From NCBI RefSeq assembly GCF_039645995.1, contig NZ_CP147920.1:2046001-2110000 (forward strand): a stretch of 64,000 nucleotides of DNA, given 5' to 3'. The position numbers were made by a program, and so were the translations under genes. Below, piece by piece: positions 23,791 to 32,426 of the stretch. The stretch's first letter is position 1; each line of letters opens with the position of its first letter. The notes under the pieces are model-generated. The model was given only the letters and a program-made list of their open reading frames with translations. It did no database searches and was not told where the DNA came from. The stretch is from Sulfurimonas sp. HSL3-1 (GTDB taxonomy: Bacteria; Campylobacterota; Campylobacteria; Campylobacterales; Sulfurimonadaceae).

Positions 23791-24738
23791 CTACCCCAGC
23801 AGACGCATCATGACCGTCACCGTCACCATGCTGCCGAGCAGGGTGGCAAACACCAGCTTTGAGGCGAGCGCAACGTCGCAGCCGTAGCGCTTGGCGAAGG
23901 CGACGCTCAGCATGGCTGAAGGCATGGCGGACTCAATGACCAGCACCTGGAGCTGCCACGCTTCAAGCGCGACATAGTGGGCCGGCAGCGCGATAAGGAG
24001 GGGAGAGGCGACCAGCTTCAGGACAAGCACGGCGGCAGCGATACCGGCGATCTCCCTGAGGCGGTCGAAGCCGAGTGAGACCCCAACAAGCAGGGTGACT
24101 AGCAGCGTATTGGCCTTGGCGACAATCTGCACCGCATCAAAGAGCGGCAAGACCGCCATGCCGGTCACGGGCAATCCGGCAACGCTCCACGCGCTGCCCG
24201 CTGCAATGGCGATAAAGATCGGCGAGCGGAAAAAGGCCAGCGCCCCGGCCCCGCCGGATCCCGACGCTTTTTTGCCGCCGTAGTGCATGGCGATCATCGC
24301 TCCCAGCGTGAACAGCGGCAATCCCACCCCCAGTTCCGAGACCAGCGACGCTTCGGCCATCGCCTCCGCGTTTTTCCCAAAAAGCTCCGCCACCAATGCA
24401 TACCCCAGGAGTGTAGAACTGCCGAAAACGGCCGCAAGGATAAAACTGCCCGTTTTCGGCGCGGAAAGGCCCATCACGCTGCTGACACCCCACGCCAGCA
24501 TGAAAAGAAGCATTTCCCCCGCCATCATCAGTCCCGTGACGAGCAGATATTTCCATTCCAACGCGGCATGCGAAAGTGCATAAAAGATCAGAGCCGGCAG
24601 GGTCAGTTGCGTGATGAGGGAGGCGAACAGCGTGCCGTGATCGGGGCTAAACATGCCCGAACGGCGCAAGTAAGCGACGAGCAGAATGATACAGGTGAGC
24701 ACCAGCATCGAGCTCAACGTGTGCACATAAATATCCAT
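23791..24738 (-). CDS. AEC (auxin efflux carrier) family transporter
   Basis: A 315-residue inner-membrane protein with about ten hydrophobic helices in two halves. The N-terminal half has the family features YLRRSGMFSPDHGTLFA, LTLPALIFYALS and GSFILAAVFGSSTLLGYALV; the second half ends with IESAMPSAMLSVAFAKRYG. The latter matches the AEC motif (AMPSA near the crossover). AEC proteins move organic acids or amino-acid derivatives; the substrate here is unknown. It converges on the FccB-like gene and follows the thioredoxin-NHL gene by 18 bp. Confidence 0.85.
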   Translation of the reverse strand: MDIYVHTLSSMLVLTCIILLVAYLRRSGMFSPDHGTLFASLITQLTLPALIFYALSHAALEWKYLLVTGLMMAGEMLLFMLAWGVSSVMGLSAPKTGSFILAAVFGSSTLLGYALVAELFGKNAEAMAEASLVSELGVGLPLFTLGAMIAMHYGGKKASGSGGAGALAFFRSPIFIAIAAGSAWSVAGLPVTGMAVLPLFDAVQIVAKANTLLVTLLVGVSLGFDRLREIAGIAAAVLVLKLVASPLLIALPAHYVALEAWQLQVLVIESAMPSAMLSVAFAKRYGCDVALASKLVFATLLGSMVTVTVMMRLLG

Positions 24739-24756
24739 GATGCCCCTCCGCGTGCC

Positions 24757-26046
24757 TCAGGCGATATAGGTCTCGAAAGACATGGCCGACAGATCGTACC
24801 TGATGACGCGATGCGCCCCGCTCTCGGCGATATAGAGGCTGCACCCCTGCTTGCACAATCCTGCGGGTTCGTTCAGATCGGCCATCAGTGTCATCATCCG
24901 GCCGCTTTGAGGGTCATAGACCTTGAGCTTGCCGTTATAGGTATCGGCGATGAAGAGGCGCCCGCCGCCGCAGCCGTCCCCGATCCGTCCGCAGGCGATG
25001 CCCTGGGGGTGCTGCAGCAAGATCGGATCGCTGTCCGAATCCCCCCAAATGAACAGTCCCTCACCCACAGCAGTCTGCACGTGACCGTTCTCGATAGAAC
25101 GCAGGGCGGAGCTCTCCGCGTCGACGAACCAGAGCGTACCGTCGTCGCAGCGCGTCAGGCCCATCGGCTGGGCCAGCTGCGCCGCCTCCCCCGCCCCGTC
25201 ACGCAGCGCCTCGAAACGGTTGCCGAAGGTCTGAAGCGGCTGCAGCGTCTCTTTGTCGTAGACCGTGACGGTGTGCGCCCCCGCCTCGGCGATCGTGATC
25301 GTCTTCTCTTCCACAAGCAGGGCCGAGGGGGAGCGCAGCTGCTCGAACAGGACCGTTCGTTCCTCGGTGCGCAGATCGATGCGGCAGACGCTGCCGCCGG
25401 CGCGGTCGGCGATATAGAGCATCCCCTCCGAGAGGGCCAGTGCCGCGGGGGTCCGAAAGGGGGTAAACCGGCGGACAAGCTGCCCGGCCGCGTTGTATTC
25501 GCGCACATCCCCGCCCCCGCTGTTGGCTATGAACGTTTGTTCACACCGTACCAACACGGCTTCGGGAAAGCGCAGCGGGCCCGGCAGCGCCGGACTTTCG
25601 GCCGCGCACTCCCGCGGGAGCAGGCCCAGCTTCCGAAGCGCCAGGTCGATGGCGACGCCCTGCGCCTCCCCCCGGAACGTCGCCGCAATATACCCCTCCG
25701 CATTGACCAGTACCATCGTCGGCCACGCCTTGACCGCGTATTGATCGACCAGAGCACCCTCCGGGTCGTTCAGGACGGGGTAGCTGATCCCCAGCCGCGC
25801 GACGGCGGCACGGATGGCTTCGGCATCTTTCTCATGGGCGAATTTTCCGCTGTGCACCCCGATGACCTGCAAAGTGTCGCCGTAACGGGCCTGCAGCCGT
25901 ATGAGCATCGGGAGGTTGTTCATGCAGTTGATGCAGCCGAAGGTGAAAAAGTCGAGCAGGACGGCCCGGGGACGCAGCTCGCGCAGCAGGTGCGGCCCGC
26001 CGGCGATCCACTCGCCGCGGTCGAGCTCGGGGGCGCGGACACTCAT
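24757..26046 (-). CDS. thioredoxin-fold + NHL beta-propeller protein (NHLRC2-like)
   Basis: A 429-residue protein with two parts. Residues about 20-150 are a thioredoxin-like fold with a CxxC active site in FTFGCINCMNNLPML and the partner motif AWPTMVLVN. Residues about 160-429 are repeated beta-propeller blades of NHL type (for example ALALSEGMLYIADRAGGSVC and GGRLFIADTYNGKLKVYD). This is the layout of human NHLRC2 and its bacterial relatives, whose role is unclear. No signal peptide is seen, so it seems cytosolic. The ATG overlaps the TcdA-like stop (ATGA). Longer open frames upstream lie in that gene. Confidence 0.82.
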   Translation of the reverse strand: MSVRAPELDRGEWIAGGPHLLRELRPRAVLLDFFTFGCINCMNNLPMLIRLQARYGDTLQVIGVHSGKFAHEKDAEAIRAAVARLGISYPVLNDPEGALVDQYAVKAWPTMVLVNAEGYIAATFRGEAQGVAIDLALRKLGLLPRECAAESPALPGPLRFPEAVLVRCEQTFIANSGGGDVREYNAAGQLVRRFTPFRTPAALALSEGMLYIADRAGGSVCRIDLRTEERTVLFEQLRSPSALLVEEKTITIAEAGAHTVTVYDKETLQPLQTFGNRFEALRDGAGEAAQLAQPMGLTRCDDGTLWFVDAESSALRSIENGHVQTAVGEGLFIWGDSDSDPILLQHPQGIACGRIGDGCGGGRLFIADTYNGKLKVYDPQSGRMMTLMADLNEPAGLCKQGCSLYIAESGAHRVIRYDLSAMSFETYIA

Positions 26047-26684
26047 TTTGAACCGATGAGCCGCCGTACCGCCAGCGAGCACATGGTCAGACCGAAGGCG
26101 GCGGTCACCCCCATGAAACTCCCCTTGACCTTCACCCGCGGCGGTTCGCTGCTGAAGATGACGGGGTATTTCTTGCTGAAACGGCGCTTTTTGAGCTCGT
26201 AGCGCAGCTTGGAGGCAAAGCGGTCGCCGTGGGCCGTCCAGATGGTCCCCACCTCGATTTTCGTGGGGTCCAGCCGTTTCGCGGAGCCCGTCGCGCTGAT
26301 CAGCTTCTTGTAGCACTTCTGCGCCAGGGCCAGTTTGGCCTTCGTATCGTCGATGGCGTCGAGCACAAGGTCGTAAGGCTCGAAGTCGAAGGCTTCCACC
26401 CACGCCTCGTCGATGCGCGTTTCGATCACGGCGATCTGAGGATAGTGGGCCTGCAGCGCCTGGACTTTCGACTCGCCGAGGTGGTGTTCGCTCCAGAGCT
26501 GGCGGTTCTGGTTGCTCTCGTCATAGGTGTCGAAATCGACGATGGTGATGTCATTCACCCCCGAACGGATCAGGCAGTCCAGGCAGAAGCTGCCGACACC
26601 GCCGACGCCCAGCAGCAGCAGTTTTGCTCCCTGCAGCTTCTCAAAATCCTCTCCCAGGAGCATGCGGGAACGTTCATAGCGCAC
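26043..26684 (-). CDS. tcdA: ThiF/TcdA-family tRNA threonylcarbamoyladenosine dehydratase
   Basis: About 213 residues of an E1-like fold: LLLLGVGGVGSFCLDCLIRS binds ATP, IVDFDTYDESNQNRQLW is the next conserved strand, and YDLVLDAIDDTKAK closes the site. The GSAKRLDPTKIEVGTIW block suits TcdA (CsdL), which cyclises t6A at tRNA position 37 to ct6A. I choose the GTG at 26684, seven bases after GGGAG and just past the surE stop; a TTG at 26702 is the alternative. It couples to the thioredoxin-NHL gene. Confidence 0.85.
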   Translation of the reverse strand: MRYERSRMLLGEDFEKLQGAKLLLLGVGGVGSFCLDCLIRSGVNDITIVDFDTYDESNQNRQLWSEHHLGESKVQALQAHYPQIAVIETRIDEAWVEAFDFEPYDLVLDAIDDTKAKLALAQKCYKKLISATGSAKRLDPTKIEVGTIWTAHGDRFASKLRYELKKRRFSKKYPVIFSSEPPRVKVKGSFMGVTAAFGLTMCSLAVRRLIGSK

Positions 26685-26686
26685 GG

Positions 26687-27460
26687 TCAGACTCCCAGCC
26701 AATCATCGAGCGTCCGCATGGAGGCGTAGGCGCTCAGGTCCAGCATGATCGGCGAGACGGAGATGTGCCCCCGCATCACCGCTTCGAAGTCGCAGAGCTC
26801 TTCGCGCCCCTCTCTCGCTCTATACTCCAGGGGGTGCAGCCCCAGCCAGTAGTACTCCTTACCCCGGGGGTTGCGGTGCAGGTGGGCGTCGTTCGCGTAG
26901 AAGCGGTGGCCCGCGTAGGTCACTTTCGTCGCGGCCTCCGTCACCTCCGGCGGGATATTAACGTTAAGGAACTGGCGCGGCGGCAGGGGGAATTCGGACG
27001 CGAAGATCTTTTCCACAAGGTCAGAAATAGTCTCCTTCGCCAACGCAAAGTCCGGCAGAGGTTTCTCAAAATCCATCACTTGCGAGACGGCGATGGCCGG
27101 GACCCCGTGAAGCACCGCCTCCATCGCCCCGGCCGCCGTGCCGGAGTAGGTAATGTCCTCGCCCATGTTCGAGCCTTTGTTGATGCCGCTGACGACAAGG
27201 TCCGGTTTGCGCCCCTCGAACATCGAGTGCAGGGCCAGGTAGATGCAGTCGCTCGGCGTCCCGTCGTCGAGCTTAAAAAAATCGTCGCCGACGCTGATAA
27301 AACTGAGCGGGTGCGACAGGGTCAGGGAGTGGCCGCAGGCCGATTTCTCGCTCGAAGGCGCGACAACTGTCACCTGGCCGTGGGGCCGGAGTGCTTCCAC
27401 CAGCGCCAGCAGCCCTTCCGATTCATAGCCGTCGTCATTGGTGACCAGAATTTGCTTCAC
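26687..27460 (-). CDS. surE: 5'/3'-nucleotidase SurE
   Basis: A 257-residue survival protein: KQILVTNDDGYESEGLLAL holds the paired Asp metal ligands, VVAPSSEKSACGHSLTL the Ser ligand and phosphate site, and VSGINKGSNMGEDITYSGTA the Asn motif. It hydrolyses nucleoside monophosphates and other phosphate esters. The start is a GTG at 27460 eight bases after AAGGA. The gene begins the surE-tcdA-NHL-AEC run and diverges from the small membrane protein at 27535. Confidence 0.95.
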   Translation of the reverse strand: MKQILVTNDDGYESEGLLALVEALRPHGQVTVVAPSSEKSACGHSLTLSHPLSFISVGDDFFKLDDGTPSDCIYLALHSMFEGRKPDLVVSGINKGSNMGEDITYSGTAAGAMEAVLHGVPAIAVSQVMDFEKPLPDFALAKETISDLVEKIFASEFPLPPRQFLNVNIPPEVTEAATKVTYAGHRFYANDAHLHRNPRGKEYYWLGLHPLEYRAREGREELCDFEAVMRGHISVSPIMLDLSAYASMRTLDDWLGV

Positions 27461-27534
27461 GTTGTTTTTCCTTATGGGTTGTGATATTATTATTTTGTAT
27501 AACTTGATTTTATTCTGAGATCGGAGTCCGTCCC

Positions 27535-27915
27535 ATGCCTATGACACAACAGCATAACGGGGATATACACGTCCCGAAATCTTTTGCAAAACAAGAAGTC
27601 GACCTCACCAAGGTCTTTCCCATGCCGGAGGGGTATGAATACCTCTTTCTCGGACTCTATTTTATCACGATCCCCTACGTCGCCGGGCTGCTCTTTCTGT
27701 TTATCTTTATCGCCAAGGGGAGTTTCAACAACTTCTTCTCCCTCGATATCGCCATGTTCGCCGCCGTCTGGGCGATCGGGTACGAGGTCTGCGCCGCCGT
27801 CGCCCTGACGGTCATCTTCTATAAGATGTTCCGCTACCACCGAACCCACAAAAGCCTCGTCCGGACGAAGGAGCGCAAGACGAAACCCCTGCGCGAGGTG
27901 CATAACCTCTCATAG
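27535..27915 (+). CDS. hypothetical two-helix membrane protein
   Basis: A 126-residue protein. Two membrane helices are visible (about residues 37-62, YLFLGLYFITIPYVAGLLFL, and 73-98, AMFAAVWAIGYEVCAAVALT), followed by a basic cytoplasmic tail (YRTHKSLVRTKERKTKPLRE-like). I do not recognise a family. A second in-frame ATG lies two codons in. TATAAC near 27500 after TTTTG is a possible -10 box. Its last six bases overlap the end of the histidine kinase on the other strand. Confidence 0.75.
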   Translation: MPMTQQHNGDIHVPKSFAKQEVDLTKVFPMPEGYEYLFLGLYFITIPYVAGLLFLFIFIAKGSFNNFFSLDIAMFAAVWAIGYEVCAAVALTVIFYKMFRYHRTHKSLVRTKERKTKPLREVHNLS

Positions 27916-29190
27916 CGCGGTGATATAGAAGCGGTTGACCCCCTCGTCGTAGGCGTAGGCCAGCTGCAGATCGTGGGCGTGCAGGATCGCATCCACCAGG
28001 TAGAGCCCCAGCCCGAAGCTGTTGCGCGCCGGGTGCTCCTTCGTAAAAGGCTCCACGTAATAGCGCAGCGGGTGGCGCAGCTTCTCCCCTCTGTTTTCGA
28101 AGACGAGTTCTTTGCCCTCCATGCTTATCGCCACCCGTTTGTCCGGCGAATACTTCACGCCGTTGTCGATCATATTTTTGATGACCGTCGCCATCATCGT
28201 GAAATCGCAGGCCATCCGCTCGCTGCTGTCGACGTCGACGCTGATCATCTCCGGCTCCAGCATGGACTGGTCGATCGCCTCGTCGATCAGGTCCACCAGC
28301 CGGTAGGTCCCGATGTGCTTGTTGCCGAAGCCCGAAGAAGCCTCCTCGATCATCGCGAACTCGTTGATGAGCTGCTCGAGGCGCAGGAAGATATTGTTGA
28401 ATCGCGCTTTCTGCTTGGGTTCGGCGAGCAGCTCCGCGGAGATCCGACCCTTGGCGATAGGCGTTTTGAGTTCATGCATCACGTTGCGCAGAAAGAGGGT
28501 CCGGGATTCGATCAGGGTATTGATGTTCTTGCGCGCCTGCTCGAGCTCGTTGGCGAGGATCGCGATCTCGTTACCCCCTCTCATTTCGAACACGACGTCC
28601 CTGTCGCCGCCGGCGTAACGGATCACCCGCTTTGTCAGGATGCGCAGAGGACGGATCCGGCGCCAGATAATGAAGACCGCCCAGGCGATGACGAAGACGA
28701 TCGTCAGATAGGCGCTGAGCAGATGGGTCGGGAAATAGGGGCGGAGCTGTTCATCCAGCAGCAGGAACCTCCCCTGGGGGGTCTCCAGGAAAAAGTAGAT
28801 CTTCCCCTCCGACTCCAGCATTGTCGCCCGCAGGTCGCTGACCCGGTCGAGGGCGTGCATCGCCTCGTTGGAGAAGTGCATGGTGCGCACCACCTCCTGG
28901 AACCCGACGCGTTTGAGAATATCGGCTTTGTCGAAAACGGCCCGGACCGCCGCGTCCCCCTGAATGTTCGACAACCCGTAGACGGCGAGGTTCGCCTCCA
29001 GGATCGCTTCGGAGGTATGCTTCATCATATGCTCGCGGTAGATCTGCGTGATGACGGTGTACTTGTTGAAAATGTTGTCGATGTACTGGGCGCGGTTGTT
29101 CTTGTAGAATTCCCAAAAGACGAAGGTGACACTGATCAGCGTCACCGCAAAGGCAAAGAGGATCGTCAGTAAGACGGCATTGCGCCTCAT
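27910..29190 (-). CDS. ArsS-type sensor histidine kinase
   Basis: A 426-residue kinase with membrane helices at about 7-27 and 157-176 around a periplasmic sensor (~130 residues). HAMP and dimerisation regions follow; the phospho-acceptor is His239 in NVMHELKTPIAKG. The ATP-binding domain has the N box NMIDNGVKYSP and the G box SFGLGLYLVDAI. The short catalytic domain resembles ArsS (HP0165) of Helicobacter, which senses acid. It is coupled to the response regulator by a 4-bp overlap. The signal sensed here is unknown. Confidence 0.9.
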   Translation of the reverse strand: MRRNAVLLTILFAFAVTLISVTFVFWEFYKNNRAQYIDNIFNKYTVITQIYREHMMKHTSEAILEANLAVYGLSNIQGDAAVRAVFDKADILKRVGFQEVVRTMHFSNEAMHALDRVSDLRATMLESEGKIYFFLETPQGRFLLLDEQLRPYFPTHLLSAYLTIVFVIAWAVFIIWRRIRPLRILTKRVIRYAGGDRDVVFEMRGGNEIAILANELEQARKNINTLIESRTLFLRNVMHELKTPIAKGRISAELLAEPKQKARFNNIFLRLEQLINEFAMIEEASSGFGNKHIGTYRLVDLIDEAIDQSMLEPEMISVDVDSSERMACDFTMMATVIKNMIDNGVKYSPDKRVAISMEGKELVFENRGEKLRHPLRYYVEPFTKEHPARNSFGLGLYLVDAILHAHDLQLAYAYDEGVNRFYITAL

Positions 29191-29855
29191 TTGATAAGCT
29201 TGTAGCCGATGCCCCGCACCGATTCGATCAGGGATTTGTCGCCGAGCTTGTTGCGGATCCGTCCGACCATGACATCGATGCTCTTGTTCGAGGAGTCTTC
29301 GTTGATCGCGTTGACGTTGAGGATGATATCTTCGCGGGAGACGACCATCCCCTCTTTTTTGATCATGAAGGCGAGGATGCCGTACTCCGCGTTGGTCAGA
29401 TCCAGCGCACGCCCCTTGTAGCTGATCTGCATCGCCCCTTCATCGAGTTTGAAGTCGCTGTGGTGCTCCTGGGCCTGTTTGGCTTCCGTTTTCGCGGCGT
29501 ACCGGCGCAGCACCGAACTGATGCGGGCTTCGAGTTCGCGTGGGTCGTAGGGTTTGGGGAGGTAGTCATCGGCACCCAGCTCCAGGGCGTTAACCTTGTC
29601 GGTGACATCCGAGCGGGCCGAGGAGATGATGATGGGAATGTCCTGGCGTTCGCGGATCGCTTCGCAGACCTCAAGCCCGTCCATCCCCGGCAGGGTCAGG
29701 TCGAGGATGACCAGATCGTAGGGTTTGAGTTTGAGAATGCTCAGCGCTTTGAAGGGATCGTCCTCCGTTTCGATCTCGTACCCGAACTGCTCAAGGTACT
29801 CGGTCAGGATCTCCGCAAGCTCGAGATCGTCTTCAATCATCAGTATCTTTTTCAT
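29187..29855 (-). CDS. OmpR/PhoB-family response regulator (ArsR-like)
   Basis: A 222-residue regulator: receiver domain residues 1-120 with acidic pocket EDD (8-10), phospho-acceptor Asp52 (VILDLTLPGMDG), Ser/Thr in ISSAR and Lys in LPKPYDPRE. Residues about 130-222 are a winged-helix DNA-binding domain (LTNAEYGILAFMIKKEG ... SIDVMVGRIRNKLG). The partner kinase follows in the operon. It resembles ArsR (HP0166) of Helicobacter. A TAAAAT -10 box ends just six bases before the ATG, so the transcript may be leaderless. Confidence 0.92.
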   Translation of the reverse strand: MKKILMIEDDLELAEILTEYLEQFGYEIETEDDPFKALSILKLKPYDLVILDLTLPGMDGLEVCEAIRERQDIPIIISSARSDVTDKVNALELGADDYLPKPYDPRELEARISSVLRRYAAKTEAKQAQEHHSDFKLDEGAMQISYKGRALDLTNAEYGILAFMIKKEGMVVSREDIILNVNAINEDSSNKSIDVMVGRIRNKLGDKSLIESVRGIGYKLIK

Positions 29856-29861
29856 GCGAGC

Positions 29862-29867
29862 ATTTTA
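29862..29867 (-). promoter_or_regulatory. -10 box placed for a leaderless response-regulator mRNA
   Basis: TAAAAT on the minus strand is separated from the ATG (29855) by GCTCGC only, so the predicted +1 is the A of the start codon. No ribosome binding site is seen upstream. Confidence 0.45.
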
Positions 29868-29900
29868 TCCCAGCAGCATTAACTTTTAGCTAACGGTCCC

Positions 29901-32063
29901 CTAGTGCGGCAGCAGGGCCTCGGCCCCCGTCAGCATGAGGGTGAGATGGTAGGCGACAAAGGCAAGCGTATAGGCCGTCGCCGTCGTAAAGAGGAAAAGA
30001 TAGATGAAATATTTGATCCCGCCCGCTTCCCGGGTAAAGACGACCGAAGCCGCAAGGCAGGGGAGGTAGAGCATGATCACGACGATGAAGGCGACGGCCG
30101 ACGCGAAGGGGATATGCGCGCGGATGGCGCTGATGAGGGTCTTGTCCGTTTCCGTCACCCCTTCGCCGACGGCGTAAAGAACGCCGAGGGTCGAAACGAC
30201 GACCTCTTTGGCCGCCAGTCCCGTCTGCAGGGCGATGGCCATTTTCCAGTCCAGTCCGATCGGGGTAAAGAACGGCTCGATCGCCTTGCCGATGCGTCCC
30301 AGGTAGCTCTGTTCGAGCTGGGCCGCATCCGCTTCGACGGTGAGGTGGGACGCTTCGGTCGTGTTGACGGCCTGTTCGATCTTCGCGCTGTAAGCCGCCT
30401 CGATCTCATGCGAGTGGGGGTAGCTGCTTAAAAACCAGACCAGCATCGATGCCCCGGCGATGAAAGTCCCCGCTTTGCGCAGGTACATCAGCGTCTTGGT
30501 CAGCACCGTGTGCCAGATAAGCTTGACCGACGGCAGGCGGTATTTCGGCATCTCCATGACAAAGGGTTCATCCTGGCCGCGGAAGGCTGTCAGCTTGAGG
30601 ACCTTCGCCGCGACCAATCCGATCATCGCCCCGGCGATGTAGATGGCGAAAAGGACGTTGCCTGCGATGCTTGGCGCGAAGAAGGCCCCCGTAAAGAGCA
30701 CGTAGACCGGCAGACGTGCGCCGCAGCTCATGAAGCCGATGATAAAGAGCGTCAGCAGACGGTCGCTGTCGTTTTTCAGGATCCGCGCCGACATATAGGC
30801 CGGGATGGAGCAGCCGAACCCCGTCACCAGCGGAATGAAGGACTGCCCATGAAGGCCGAATTTGTGGAAGACGCCGTCAAGCAGGAACGCGACCCGCGAC
30901 ATATACCCCGTCGATTCGAGCAGGGCGATCCCGATAAAAAGGATGATGATATTCGGGGTAAAGAGGACCACGGCCCCGACCCCGGCGATGACGCCGTCGA
31001 CGACAAGGGAGCGGATATCCGCGTTGGGGATCGTCGCGCCCACCGTTTCACCGAACCAGCCGAAGAAGGCGTCGATCCACTCCATCGGGATATTGCCGAT
31101 CTCGAAAGTAAGCTGGAAGAGCCCCCACATCAGGAAGAGAAAGATCGGGATACCCAGCACAGGGTGGATAAGGAGGTCGTCCACCCGCTCGGTGAGGCTC
31201 TTCTTCTCGATGGGCTGTTCGGTCTGGCGGACCGTTTCCGTGATAACCCCCCGGATGAACGCGGCATACTCCTCGGCGAAAACCTCTTTAACGTCATCCG
31301 TATCATGGTGGGTCTCGATGTGCTTGTCCGCTTCAATGAGCAGCGGCTGCAGCTCCGTCCAGAGCGGCAGGTCATGCAGGGTACGGTAGGTCTTCTTCTC
31401 ATTCTGGAGCAGGTTGATCGCGATGTTGCGGTTGGAGATCGCCGCCTTAAAGCGGTGCTCGTCGAGGTAGGAGGCGATGATATCGATCTCCTCTTCCACG
31501 GCCTGGGAGAAGATCAGCTTCGGCTCCTGGTAGGAGGTCTCATGGGTCGCAATCACCGCTTCGATCAGTGTCTCGATCCCCATCTTGGCCGCTGCGGAGA
31601 CCCGTACCGCGGTGAGGCCGAGCAGTGTCGAGAGGTAGTCGTAGTCGATCCGGATCCCCTCCCGGTCCGCCTCGTCGCTCATATTGAGCGCCAGCACCAT
31701 CTTCTTGTTCATCGTCATCAGCTCGGCGGTGAGCTGCAGGTTTTTCTCCAGGTTCGTCGAGTCGACGACGTTGATCATCAGGTCATACTCTTCGTTGCAC
31801 AAAAAGTCGTGGGTCACGCGCTCTTCGATGGAGTAGTCGGTAAAAGCGTAGGTGCCCGGCAGGTCCACGATGGTGAAGTGGTAATCCTTGTAGTCGAAAA
31901 AGACCTCGGATTTTTCAACCGTGACCCCGCTGAAATTGCCCACGTGCAGGCGGGCGTCGCTGATGGCGTTGATCAGCATACTCTTGCCGACGTTGGGCTG
32001 GCCGACGAGGGCGATGCGGATATGTTTTTCGGTAACGGGACAGACGGGGACGGTGTTAGGCAT
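29901..32063 (-). CDS. feoB: ferrous iron transporter FeoB
   Basis: A 720-residue membrane GTPase. The N-terminal G domain has G1 GQPNVGKS (21-28), G3 VDLPGTYAF and G4 NMSD; a helical spacer follows to about residue 290. The two Gate domains have the conserved Cys helices (GFGCSIPAYMSARIL and GFMSCGARLPVYVLF). The C-terminal motif GLAAKEVVVSTLGVLY is also typical. It imports Fe2+ across the inner membrane. The start overlaps feoA by 8 bp. Both genes lie behind Fur-like and palindromic sites, so iron repression is likely. Confidence 0.97.
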   Translation of the reverse strand: MPNTVPVCPVTEKHIRIALVGQPNVGKSMLINAISDARLHVGNFSGVTVEKSEVFFDYKDYHFTIVDLPGTYAFTDYSIEERVTHDFLCNEEYDLMINVVDSTNLEKNLQLTAELMTMNKKMVLALNMSDEADREGIRIDYDYLSTLLGLTAVRVSAAAKMGIETLIEAVIATHETSYQEPKLIFSQAVEEEIDIIASYLDEHRFKAAISNRNIAINLLQNEKKTYRTLHDLPLWTELQPLLIEADKHIETHHDTDDVKEVFAEEYAAFIRGVITETVRQTEQPIEKKSLTERVDDLLIHPVLGIPIFLFLMWGLFQLTFEIGNIPMEWIDAFFGWFGETVGATIPNADIRSLVVDGVIAGVGAVVLFTPNIIILFIGIALLESTGYMSRVAFLLDGVFHKFGLHGQSFIPLVTGFGCSIPAYMSARILKNDSDRLLTLFIIGFMSCGARLPVYVLFTGAFFAPSIAGNVLFAIYIAGAMIGLVAAKVLKLTAFRGQDEPFVMEMPKYRLPSVKLIWHTVLTKTLMYLRKAGTFIAGASMLVWFLSSYPHSHEIEAAYSAKIEQAVNTTEASHLTVEADAAQLEQSYLGRIGKAIEPFFTPIGLDWKMAIALQTGLAAKEVVVSTLGVLYAVGEGVTETDKTLISAIRAHIPFASAVAFIVVIMLYLPCLAASVVFTREAGGIKYFIYLFLFTTATAYTLAFVAYHLTLMLTGAEALLPH

Positions 32064-32283
32064 CGGCAGTGACCTCGATCAGTTCGGCTTCCTCTTTACG
32101 CAGGGCAAGGCGCATGCGCCCTATCTTGATCTCAACGGTGCTTTTGGCAGGCGCGAAACCCATCAGCTCCACCCGGGCCCCTTTCATGACCCCGAAGGAG
32201 ACGAGACGCTGCTTCAGAGGCCCCTGCGCATGCAGCTTTACAATGGTGGCACTGCACCCTTTCATACACTCTGTCAATTTCAC
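32056..32283 (-). CDS. feoA: ferrous iron transport protein FeoA
   Basis: A 75-residue SH3-like protein. MKLTECMKGCSATIVKLHAQ starts the fold, LKQRLVSFGVMKGARVEL is the central FeoA motif, and the end STVEIKIGRMRLALRKEEAE is typical. FeoA works with FeoB at the membrane. The start is a GTG at 32283 with only a poor GGG before it; a later ATG (32265) would cut the first strand. It is the first gene of the feo operon. Confidence 0.93.
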   Translation of the reverse strand: MKLTECMKGCSATIVKLHAQGPLKQRLVSFGVMKGARVELMGFAPAKSTVEIKIGRMRLALRKEEAELIEVTADA

Positions 32284-32314
32284 TGTTACCCGAGTCCCAT
32301 CCTGATTGGTTTCT

Positions 32315-32336
32315 AAATGATAATAAAAATCAAATT
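32315..32336. promoter_or_regulatory. Fur-like operator over the feoA -10 region
   Basis: AAATGATAATAAAAATCAAA is A/T-rich with outer TGAT...ATCA arms, like Campylobacterota Fur boxes. It covers a TATTAT (32320-32325, minus strand) that would serve as the feoA -10 box, about 37 bases before the GTG. Bound Fur-Fe2+ would therefore block the promoter. Confidence 0.5.
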
Positions 32337-32352
32337 AATTTAGACTAAATTA
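32336..32352. promoter_or_regulatory. perfect 17-bp palindrome upstream of feoA
   Basis: TAATTTAG-A-CTAAATTA is an exact inverted repeat with 8-base arms and a single central base, directly beside the Fur-like site. A second smaller one (TTAGC-GCT-GCTAA, 32350-32362) abuts it. Such symmetry is typical of a dimeric repressor or activator site. It also lies between feoA and pssA, so either gene could be controlled. Confidence 0.55.
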
Positions 32353-32414
32353 GCGCTGCTAATCCATTGGCCGTATTATACCTGCCCCGCCACCGATTTT
32401 TCCGCTTCGTCTGT

Positions 32415-32420
32415 TATAAT
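32415..32420 (+). promoter_or_regulatory. extended -10 promoter of pssA, placed for a leaderless mRNA
   Basis: TGTTATAAT contains an extended TGn and a perfect TATAAT. Six bases (GCCGCC) separate it from the ATG, so the predicted +1 is the A of the start codon. Confidence 0.65.
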
Positions 32421-32426
32421 GCCGCC

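Noticed and set aside
24283-26202. Plus-strand open frame of 639 residues across the thioredoxin-NHL gene
   Set aside because: Shadow of three real minus-strand genes; no start context or motif.
30510-32072. Plus-strand open frame of 520 residues
   Set aside because: Shadow of feoB, whose GTPase motifs are unambiguous.
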